Both the position numbers and the translations under genes were made by a program. A stretch of 10,056 bases of DNA from the NCBI GenBank assembly GCA_015229045.1, contig JADGCJ010000117.1:1-10056 (forward strand), written 5' to 3'. Numbering within the stretch: position 1 is the stretch's first letter; the number at the start of each line of letters is the position of its first letter. Source of the DNA: Magnetococcales bacterium (lineage in GTDB: Bacteria; Pseudomonadota; Magnetococcia; Magnetococcales; DC0425bin3). Under the pieces are notes generated by a model. That model ran no database searches. It was given only the letters and a program-made list of their open reading frames with translations, and was not told where the DNA came from. This document shows positions 1 through 5,702 of this stretch, in pieces.

Positions 1-36
1 GGGGCGAAGCCCCAATGGGGTTTGGGGCGAAGCCCC
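1..36. repeat. Two GGGGC-GAA-GCCCC palindromes in tandem
   Basis: A 13-base perfect palindrome (5-bp stem, GAA loop) occurs at 1-13 and again at 24-36, followed both times by CCAA or CAAT. The spacer between them (14-23) contains a further G-run that could pair with the C-runs. A related copy in opposite orientation closes the window at 10041-10051. The layout is that of a short REP-like interspersed repeat. Whether it is repeated genome-wide cannot be seen from here. Confidence 0.75.
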
Positions 37-266
37 AATAAAATCTTTCATGTCACTCTTTTTCTTGGAAGTAGACGCAGTTTAAATGCGATTGCCCTGG
101 GAGCAGGAGTCTTTCGGGATCGTGAGAGTGATTTTTCAAGGTGAGTGATTTAATGGGCCGTCCCTGTCTTCCAGTGGTTCAAAAAACGATACACCTCGAC
201 ATGGATTCGGTTTAAAAGGGTGTATTGTCATGACGACGGGCGACGAGGCGACGGAACAAAGCAACG
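37..266. other. Gene-poor leader upstream of the RelA/SpoT homolog
   Basis: About 230 bases without a convincing gene. One plus-strand frame is open from base 1 through the repeats to a TGA at 142-144, so it could be the tail of something starting outside the window, but it shares no feature I recognise. Stretches such as TTTAAAA near 210 are promoter-like, but no clear -35/-10 pair with good spacing stands out. No strong Shine-Dalgarno sequence precedes the ATG at 267. Confidence 0.4.
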
Positions 267-2141
267 ATGCAATCCATTGAAGAACAAATTGCCGAACTCG
301 TCGAGTTGACTCGGGAGCGCATTGGCGAGGAGGGGAGTGCCCGGGTGGTTGCGGCAGCCGCCATGGCCTGTGCATTTCACGAGGGACAAAAACGCAAGCT
401 GGATGGGGCACCCTACGTCACACACGTCATCAGCGTGGCGCACAGTTGCCTGACCTGGGGGTTGACCGATGTCACGGCCATTTGCGCCGCGCTGCTGCAT
501 GACGCCATCGAGGATGCCCCGCCCGCCATGGAACCGGAAACGCGCATTGCCGATTTCTGCGAAGATGTGGCAACCATGGTGCGATCCCTCTCCAAGATCC
601 GCAATTTGCAAACCGGCGCCGGCGACATGGCGGCCACCTATCGGCGTATCATGGCTGCTGCGTCGAAGGATTTGCGGGTGTTGGTCGTCAAGACCTTCGA
701 CTGGCTGCACAATTCGGAGACATTGCACGTCCATGGTCCTGCCAAGGCCAAGATCAAGGCCAGTGTCGGCTTGATCTTTGTCGGAGTGGCCAGGCGTTTG
801 GGGATGATCTCTCTGGCGGATGTCTTGATCGAACGTCTGTTACCCCATCTGATGCCCATCCAGACCCAGAGGGCCAAGCGGACCCTGCTTACCCTCCAGA
901 AACGAGGTGCGGAGAGCATGGAGCGCCTGACGCATCAGTTGCACGTCGTCACCGGCGATGGCTTGGCCCTGGATTACATCCTGGAAACCAAAAAACTGGG
1001 CGATTATTTCCACCTGGCCGAAAAACCCGGGACCGGCCAACTCTGTCGGGTTGGCTGGCCGGTCTATCGATTGAAGCTCCTGGTGCCTGACGATGATGCG
1101 GCTTGGCGTGTTCTTGGTCGGGTACACGGTTTTTTCGGTCCCTTGCCGCGCCACATTCGCGATTATCTCAACGCCCCGCGCATCAATGGTTTTCGTGCCC
1201 TGACCACCCGGGTGGTGTGGGAAGGGCATCCCCTCAAAGTGCATATCGTCAATCCCCGGGATGAAGAGTCCAACCGGATGGGCATTTTGGCCAATTGGGG
1301 TAAAAGCGGGCCGGATACGAGTCGTTATATGCGTCTGTTGGCTACGCTCGGTGACAGTGACCTGCGCATGTCCGAGGTGCATGCGCATGTCTTGCCGGAC
1401 CTTTTGGATGTCTACTCGCCCAAGGGGGATCGCCTGACCTTTCCGGTGGGTTCGGTGGTGATCGATTTTGCCTACCTGGTACATACCGAGGTGGGACAGC
1501 ATTGCATCGGTGCACGGGTCAATGGCATCCAATGTTCGCCGGAACAGCCGCTGGCCGATGGCGACGTGGTCCATGTCCTGACCGCCAAAGGGGCACGTCC
1601 CCAACGCTCCTGGATCGACGTGGTCAAGACCGCTCGCGCCCGTACCATGATCAAACAAGCCCTGAAAGAACAAAAGATTCCGGTCAAGGGTGTGGAACGG
1701 GGTCGGGATGGAGGATTTGTTCTGACCTCTCTGAGTGGTCCCGATTTGCGTTGGTCCACCTGCTGCGTGGCTGTCCCCGGTGACGAGGTGGTGGGGCGCA
1801 TCTCTGCCGACGGGCAGTGGATCGTCCATCGGGCCGATTGCGCCAAGGCCCAGGGATCTCTTTGGGAAAAAGGGGGATGGGATCTGGCGCCTGCCTCCGA
1901 GACCCTCAATGTCAGTTTTGCCCTCGATCATCAGACTGGCGCCCTGTTGCCTGTCCTTGAACTCATGGTCAAATATGGCATCAATGGTCACTCCATCCAG
2001 AGCAAGGGGCGTTCAGGATCGGTCTTCACCATTGCCATCGAGATGGGGGGCAAGGATCCTTATACCCTGGGACGGGTTCTCAATGCTCTGATGCGCCTCC
2101 CCTCGGTGAAAGAGATCCGGGGTTACTACTGGAAGAGCTGA
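267..2141 (+). CDS. RelA/SpoT family protein, HD hydrolase intact, synthetase degenerate
   Basis: A 624-residue protein with RelA/SpoT long-form domain order. Residues about 30-195 are the HD phosphohydrolase that removes pyrophosphate from (p)ppGpp: His53, His78-Asp79, Glu82-Asp83, Asp145 and Asn149 match the metal and catalytic positions. Residues about 225-345 correspond to the synthetase domain but are eroded: the family NGYQSLHT motif reads NGFRALTT (307-314), and the catalytic EVQIRT strand reads KVHIVN (324-329), so the catalytic Glu is Lys. A clear TGS domain follows (about 379-438, with DFAYLVHTEVG), then a short linker where the family has a longer helical region, a Cys-rich domain (Cys499, Cys500, His521, Cys525) and a C-terminal ACT domain (about 548-620). 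Length is about 100 residues below the usual 700-740. I infer a cytosolic (p)ppGpp hydrolase or regulator with little or no synthetase activity. The ATG at 267 lacks a good ribosome site, so the start is less certain than the family. Confidence 0.9.
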   Translation: MQSIEEQIAELVELTRERIGEEGSARVVAAAAMACAFHEGQKRKLDGAPYVTHVISVAHSCLTWGLTDVTAICAALLHDAIEDAPPAMEPETRIADFCEDVATMVRSLSKIRNLQTGAGDMAATYRRIMAAASKDLRVLVVKTFDWLHNSETLHVHGPAKAKIKASVGLIFVGVARRLGMISLADVLIERLLPHLMPIQTQRAKRTLLTLQKRGAESMERLTHQLHVVTGDGLALDYILETKKLGDYFHLAEKPGTGQLCRVGWPVYRLKLLVPDDDAAWRVLGRVHGFFGPLPRHIRDYLNAPRINGFRALTTRVVWEGHPLKVHIVNPRDEESNRMGILANWGKSGPDTSRYMRLLATLGDSDLRMSEVHAHVLPDLLDVYSPKGDRLTFPVGSVVIDFAYLVHTEVGQHCIGARVNGIQCSPEQPLADGDVVHVLTAKGARPQRSWIDVVKTARARTMIKQALKEQKIPVKGVERGRDGGFVLTSLSGPDLRWSTCCVAVPGDEVVGRISADGQWIVHRADCAKAQGSLWEKGGWDLAPASETLNVSFALDHQTGALLPVLELMVKYGINGHSIQSKGRSGSVFTIAIEMGGKDPYTLGRVLNALMRLPSVKEIRGYYWKS

Positions 2142-2156
2142 TCTGCTGGGGGATCA
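2139..2156. other. Small inverted repeat spanning both convergent stop codons
   Basis: TGATC at 2139-2143 and GATCA at 2152-2156 can pair around an 8-base loop. The left arm begins with the stop codon of the RelA/SpoT homolog and the right arm ends with the complement of the cobO stop. The stem has only five pairs and no T-run follows it in either direction, so it is at best a weak bidirectional terminator. No other terminator fits in this 12-bp gap. Confidence 0.3.
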
Positions 2157-2693
2157 AAACTCGATGCCGCGTGTCGCTTTGATGCCGGCCTTGAAGGCAT
2201 GTTTCACCTCGCGCATTTCGGTGACGGTGTCGGCGATGTCGATCAGCTCCGGGGCGGCGTTGCGTCCGGTCAGGATCAGGTGCAGACGGGGGGGCTTCTC
2301 GGCGCGAATGAACTCAGCCACCTCGCTGCCGGAGAGCCATCCCATGCCCACGGCAAAGTTGATCTCGTCCCACACCACCATGTCAAAGACATTGGCCCGG
2401 ACCTGTTCCTGACAAAACTCCCAGATGCGTTGCGTGGTAGCGCGATCCTGGGTGGGGTCGTTGGTGTTCCAGGTGAAGCCATCTCCCATGGCGTGCCAGG
2501 CGATCTCTTTGAATTGAGCCGCAGCGCGCTCTTCGCCGGTCTTCCACTTGCCTTTGACAAACTGGATGACGCACACGCGCATGCCCCAGCCCGCAGCCCG
2601 CAGCACCATGCCGAAGGCGCTGGAAGATTTCCCCTTGCCATCGCCGGTCAGGACCAGCACCAGGCCGTGTTTTTCATGGTCGGTTGTTGTCAT
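2154..2693 (-). CDS. cobO: Cob(I)yrinic acid a,c-diamide adenosyltransferase (CobO/BtuR type)
   Basis: A 179-residue cytosolic enzyme that transfers the 5'-deoxyadenosyl group of ATP to the cobalt of reduced corrinoids, the adenosylation step of coenzyme B12 synthesis and salvage. The N-terminus has the family's P-loop TGDGKGKSSSAFG (16-28), followed by QFVKGKWKTGE (44-54), VVWDEIN (106-112), the LTGRNAAPELIDIADTVTEM block (141-160) and the closing H-F-AGIKATRGIEF (165-179). Length and motif order match the CobA/CobO/BtuR family (PF02572) throughout. The ATG at 2693 is preceded by AGAGGA with a 7-base gap. No other cobalamin gene is next to it: it converges on the RelA/SpoT homolog, and the genes upstream are unrelated. 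It may therefore serve salvage or belong to a dispersed pathway. Confidence 0.96.
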   Translation of the reverse strand: MTTTDHEKHGLVLVLTGDGKGKSSSAFGMVLRAAGWGMRVCVIQFVKGKWKTGEERAAAQFKEIAWHAMGDGFTWNTNDPTQDRATTQRIWEFCQEQVRANVFDMVVWDEINFAVGMGWLSGSEVAEFIRAEKPPRLHLILTGRNAAPELIDIADTVTEMREVKHAFKAGIKATRGIEF

Positions 2694-2720
2694 GTCATCA
2701 TCCTCTGGAGATATTGCAAC

Positions 2721-2787
2721 CCAGGACTCTGTCCTGGATCTGCCAGGACTCTGTCCTGGACCTGTCCGGTCGCCAGCCCCCTGGACC
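2721..2787. repeat. Tandem CCAGGAC-TCT-GTCCTGG palindromes plus a related imperfect one
   Basis: Two identical 17-base palindromes, each with a 7-bp perfect stem and a TCT loop, lie at 2721-2737 and 2743-2759, five bases apart. A third, looser palindrome at 2768-2787 pairs CCAG with CTGG around CCCC, with outer GGT/ACC. They fill the spacer between cobO and the hydrolase gene. The repetition and symmetry suggest a REP-like interspersed element. At the RNA level these hairpins could also stop or stabilise the hydrolase transcript arriving from the right. Confidence 0.7.
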
Positions 2788-2827
2788 CCGATTCGTTGCC
2801 GGGTGCTGAATAGTTACGAATTTTATG

Positions 2828-3463
2828 TCAATCAGTCAAAAACCGGATCACATCGTTGGCCACCATCTTGGAAAAAACCAGACCCAAATGGTTGGTGTGG
2901 TGTTGCAGGCGACGATGGGGTCCGTGGAGGCGCGTCTCGGCCAGCTCCACCACGCCGTCGTTGCCGGGTTCGAGGCGAAGGATCATCAGGGCCAGACCGG
3001 CGGCACGGTCTCCTGCCACACTGGCGAAGGTGCGTTCCGGGGGCACGGTACAGACGCCTTGTCCGTCCAATCCCTCGGGCAGACTGCGTCCCAGGAGCCA
3101 GCGGGTTGGGGCGAAGCGGGCCAACTGCGCCGCCGCCCGGCTTCCCCGGAAAGGGGATCCCAGGGCGACACTGCGTCGCACCGGCCACGCAGGAAAGTCG
3201 TGCAAAAAACGCAAGACGACCAAGCCGCCCAGACTGTGTCCCACCAGATGGAGGTTGTCAGTGAGGGCATGCCGGTCGAGAAAGCGCTGCAATCGGCCAG
3301 CGTTTTCCGCCACTGTGGCGCGTCGGGAAGGATAGCTGAACCGGAAGGTCCGAAAACCAGCCGCATGCAGTCGATAGCGCAACAATACCATCTCCCGGCC
3401 ACTCATCCACAGGCCGTGTACCAATACCACAGAGGGTCGGGGTTGCCCATCGATTTTTTTCAT
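2828..3463 (-). CDS. Alpha/beta hydrolase, lipase-like
   Basis: A 211-residue alpha/beta hydrolase. The sequence shows the oxyanion-hole strand VVLVHGLW (12-19), the nucleophile elbow LVGHSLGG (73-80) with Ser77, a likely acid Asp169 in PGNDGVV, and a likely catalytic His192 in HTNHLGLVFS. This completes a Ser-Asp-His triad in family order. Such proteins cleave esters or thioesters; the substrate cannot be read from sequence. No signal peptide is visible, so a cytosolic location is likely. I chose the ATG at 3463: it forms an ATGA overlap with the stop of the upstream peptidase gene, whereas the longer open frame to 3619 would add a proline-rich, non-homologous tail lying inside that gene. 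No Shine-Dalgarno is obvious, which fits translational coupling. Confidence 0.87.
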   Translation of the reverse strand: MKKIDGQPRPSVVLVHGLWMSGREMVLLRYRLHAAGFRTFRFSYPSRRATVAENAGRLQRFLDRHALTDNLHLVGHSLGGLVVLRFLHDFPAWPVRRSVALGSPFRGSRAAAQLARFAPTRWLLGRSLPEGLDGQGVCTVPPERTFASVAGDRAAGLALMILRLEPGNDGVVELAETRLHGPHRRLQHHTNHLGLVFSKMVANDVIRFLTD

Positions 3464-4560
3464 GTGCGAGGCGTGGATGGCGGTGAGGGGTGGCTGAGTT
3501 GGCGCAGGCGGGCATGACGTATATCGGGGGGAAGGCTGCCCAGGTCGCGGGTGGCCTGATGGAATTTTTCCATCGAGCCGTTCTCCTGCGCCAGGAGGGT
3601 GAGAAAGGCTGGCACCCATTGACTGTAGGTGGTGAGGGCAATCAGCTGGGCGTTGTTGAGATCGTCTGAAAACCAGCGGGCAAACTCCGATTCGCCTCCC
3701 CAGCTCTTCACCAGCCGTCGATAGGCGGCGCGGGTGGCGGCCAGAATGCGAACCTTGACGGCCTGCTTGCTCTCCGGGCTGCGCTGCGAGGTGTAGACCG
3801 CGCCGAGCAGGAGTCGGGTTTTATGGATCAACTCCAGAGATTGGGCACGTCGCCGCAGATGGCGATGGTGTTTTTCCAGCAGTTGCTCCTTGCCGGAGCG
3901 TTGCAGCCAGCGTTCGGTGCCGATGAGACCCACGGCTTCGGCATAGGATTCGTTGAAGGTGGTATCCCCGGGAATGTACACGGTGGCGTGGGCCATTTCG
4001 TGAAAGATCAGCCCGGTCAACCAGGGTTCCGGCCAGTTGATGTAGGTGTTGAGCAGAGGGTCGTCGAACCATCCGAGAGTGGAGAAGGCCGGGGTTCCCG
4101 CAACATAGGTATCCATGCCCTGGTTGGCCAGCTCCCGACCGGAGCGGTGGGCATCGGTAGCCGAAAAATAGCCCCGGTAGGTGATGCAGCCAATGATGGG
4201 AAAACACCAGGTCGCCGGTTCGAGAGAGAGGGCCGGGGTGGCGTAAACGCTCCAGACGGCATAAGGTCGGGACAGATCGACATAGCTCTGAAAGGAGCCG
4301 GTCGGGGTGAGGGAGAGGTTGGTCGTGGCGAAGTTGGTGGCTGCCTTGGCCAGGGTCAGGCGGTCGCGCAGAGACGCAGGTGTGGCGGGATCGGCCAGAA
4401 GATCGACCACGGGTCGGCGGCGTGTCAGCAGGTCTATTTCGCCGCCCACGGCTTGCAGGTAATAACGGGCCGTGTCGCAGCCGGGCAGCAGCAGACCGGC
4501 CAGCATCCACAGCACGGCAGGCAGGGCCGCTCGCCAACCGGCATGACGTTGTGTCAGCAT
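3460..4560 (-). CDS. Predicted aminopeptidase lipoprotein (PF10023-like, zinc HExxH)
   Basis: A 366-residue protein. Residues 1-28 form a signal peptide with basic start, hydrophobic core and lipobox LLPGC, so Cys28 should be lipidated and the protein membrane-anchored, facing the periplasm. The zinc-metallopeptidase signature is HEMAH (His187, Glu188, His191), followed by FNESYAE (202-208), where Glu204 or Glu208 could be the third zinc ligand. The conserved block around CFPIIGCITYRGYF (119-132) and the GWFDDPLLNTY segment (163-173) match the family called predicted aminopeptidase (COG4324/PF10023). Its physiological substrate is not established to my knowledge. The start ATG at 4560 has AAGGG upstream with a 9-base gap. 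Its stop overlaps the alpha/beta hydrolase start by ATGA, so the two are probably one operon. The C-terminus is rich in Arg, Ser and Pro. Confidence 0.9.
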   Translation of the reverse strand: MLTQRHAGWRAALPAVLWMLAGLLLPGCDTARYYLQAVGGEIDLLTRRRPVVDLLADPATPASLRDRLTLAKAATNFATTNLSLTPTGSFQSYVDLSRPYAVWSVYATPALSLEPATWCFPIIGCITYRGYFSATDAHRSGRELANQGMDTYVAGTPAFSTLGWFDDPLLNTYINWPEPWLTGLIFHEMAHATVYIPGDTTFNESYAEAVGLIGTERWLQRSGKEQLLEKHHRHLRRRAQSLELIHKTRLLLGAVYTSQRSPESKQAVKVRILAATRAAYRRLVKSWGGESEFARWFSDDLNNAQLIALTTYSQWVPAFLTLLAQENGSMEKFHQATRDLGSLPPDIRHARLRQLSHPSPPSTPRT

Positions 4561-4662
4561 GCGTCTGAACCCTTTTTTGCAGGAAGCAATTGACGCCAGC
4601 CCCTGAAACGGGTTGTAATCCCCAGAGAGGCATTTTCCGCCGCGTTGACGAAAGGCGATGAC
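4561..4662. promoter_or_regulatory. Divergent intergenic region
   Basis: About 100 bases separate the divergent starts of the aminopeptidase (minus) and the small hypothetical gene (plus), so promoters for both probably lie here. I could not identify a convincing -35/-10 pair in either direction. AAGGG (about 4569-4573, minus strand) and AAAGG (4651-4655, plus strand) serve as ribosome sites for the two starts. Confidence 0.35.
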
Positions 4663-5067
4663 ATGTCAAACCAGATTTTTTCCACACTTTTGCGTCTATC
4701 CCTGGCAGCAAGTGCCCGGCTGCCCGCCAGACTGCGTCCTGTGATGTTCCCCCGGGACGAAGACCCATCGCCCCCGCCGCCGCAACGCACTCCCGAGGAA
4801 ATTTTGCAGGATATCCTCGCCTGGGACAAGGGGGATGCCAAGGTGTTATGCGATTGGCTTAACGCCTACGATCATATCGTTCTCTCCGGTGCCCCGGCTC
4901 CTGCCCTGGATTTGCGGCGGGTACCCAGTGAGAATGCGCGCGCCCATTTTCGTTTTGGACCGCCCGTGCAGTTTGTGGCCATGGACCGGCAAGCCCAGTG
5001 CGTTGTACGTTCCGGAAAGCCGGGACGTTATCGCTATGCTGTGCAAAGCGTCGCGGAACTTGGGTGA
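4663..5067 (+). CDS. Small proline-rich hypothetical protein
   Basis: A 134-residue protein that I do not recognise. Residues 1-29 are amphipathic with Arg and Leu/Ala alternating, residues 35-44 are proline-rich (PSPPPPQRTP), and 44-74 look helical and acidic. Residues 95-134 are richer in aromatic and beta-prone residues (HFRFGPPVQFVAM, then RYRYAVQSV). The first 20 residues are not a convincing secretion signal. I start it at the ATG at 4663 because AAAGG lies 7 bases upstream; an in-frame TTG at 4645 is possible but lacks a ribosome site. Its TGA ends one base before the parE stop on the other strand, so transcription of the two converges with no room for a terminator. It is probably real, given the ribosome site and the otherwise empty strand. 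Confidence 0.6.
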   Translation: MSNQIFSTLLRLSLAASARLPARLRPVMFPRDEDPSPPPPQRTPEEILQDILAWDKGDAKVLCDWLNAYDHIVLSGAPAPALDLRRVPSENARAHFRFGPPVQFVAMDRQAQCVVRSGKPGRYRYAVQSVAELG

Positions 5068-5068
5068 C

Positions 5069-5389
5069 TCATGACAGGAAATGTTCGACGGCCCTCTGGC
5101 GTGCGCCATGGAGAATTCGGACTATTTCAACACCATGTGTCGCTTCGCGATAAAGAATGACATACCTCCCTACGGGAAAGTAACGCAAATCAGGTGCAAT
5201 GTCCGACCGTGATGGGCCAAGGAGTGGATTGTCTGCCAGAATGGCGCATTTTTCATCGAGTTCAATGAGCAATCGATCTGCCGCTTTTGGATTGTCCTTT
5301 GCGATATAACGCCAGATTGACAGCAAGTCGTTTTCGGTGGCTGCCGTGCGGGTGAATTTTGCCAAGGTCGTCCCTACGACTTCGGGCAT
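5069..5389 (-). CDS. parE: Type II toxin of the RelE/ParE superfamily
   Basis: A 106-residue protein with the RelE/ParE fold pattern. It has an N-terminal helix pair, ATENDLLSIWRYIAKDNPKAA (17-37), then LRYFPVGRYVILYRE (68-82) and GVEIVRILHGARQ (86-98), closely matching the ParE consensus ending in a VLHGAR-like strand. ParE toxins poison DNA gyrase; related RelE members cut mRNA on the ribosome. The sequence favours ParE, but target choice is inferred. The ATG at 5389 lies inside the last codons of the antitoxin gene (16-base overlap), the usual antitoxin-first, coupled arrangement. No strong Shine-Dalgarno is visible. Residues 1-12 exceed the typical ParE start, so a TTG at 5365 is an alternative. 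The frame is intact. Confidence 0.88.
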   Translation of the reverse strand: MPEVVGTTLAKFTRTAATENDLLSIWRYIAKDNPKAADRLLIELDEKCAILADNPLLGPSRSDIAPDLRYFPVGRYVILYREATHGVEIVRILHGARQRAVEHFLS

Positions 5390-5655
5390 TCAGCGTCAAA
5401 GCGTTGTCGTGCTTCCTGCAAGATACTTTCAATATTTCCAAATTGACCTGCTCCGCTATCAATGCCCTCCTGCCAGATTCTACCCAACTCTTCGATCTGT
5501 TGTTGTCGGACAGATTTTTTGGTTATCCAGTCCTGCATGGCTTCTCGGAGGACGTCGATACTGGAAGCGTACTCCCCGCTTGCAACGGCTTGTCGCACAA
5601 AAGCCGCCATGTCTTGGGTCAGAACGATGCTGATTTCTTCAATAGTTGTCATCAT
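5374..5655 (-). CDS. parD: ParD-like antitoxin (ribbon-helix-helix)
   Basis: A 93-residue protein with a short N-terminal beta strand, EEISIVLTQD (6-15), then helices covering AAFVRQAVASGEYASSIDVL (17-36) and REAMQDWITKKSVRQQQIEE (37-56). This is the ParD/CopG ribbon-helix-helix layout that dimerises to bind DNA. The flexible C-terminal half (57-93) would wrap and neutralise the ParE partner. Antitoxins of this type also repress their own promoter, so the operator is expected within 5656-5720, partly inside the end of the neighbouring EAL gene. ATGATG offers two starts, 5655 and 5652; an AGG upstream suits the second slightly better. It is first in the operon with the toxin. Confidence 0.87.
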   Translation of the reverse strand: MMTTIEEISIVLTQDMAAFVRQAVASGEYASSIDVLREAMQDWITKKSVRQQQIEELGRIWQEGIDSGAGQFGNIESILQEARQRFDAECPKS

Positions 5656-5702
5656 GACACCTGGAGAAAAGCTCCTTGGAGGAGGATGCCTTCTGAATTA
5701 TT

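Noticed and set aside
81..125. A tRNA-like stretch (CCTGGGAGCAGGAG) resembling a tRNA-Pro 3' half
   Set aside because: No T-arm GGTTCGA sequence, acceptor stem or CCA context follows, and no cloverleaf can be drawn.
840..1991. A 383-codon open frame on the minus strand opposite the RelA/SpoT homolog
   Set aside because: It lies wholly antisense to a well-recognised gene, its translation is low-complexity in character (many His, Gly, Gln) with no known motif, and high GC makes long antisense frames common.
3821..4768. A 315-codon minus-strand frame overlapping the aminopeptidase in another frame
   Set aside because: It is Arg/Pro/Gly/His-rich without motifs, while the overlapping frame has a lipobox and HExxH.
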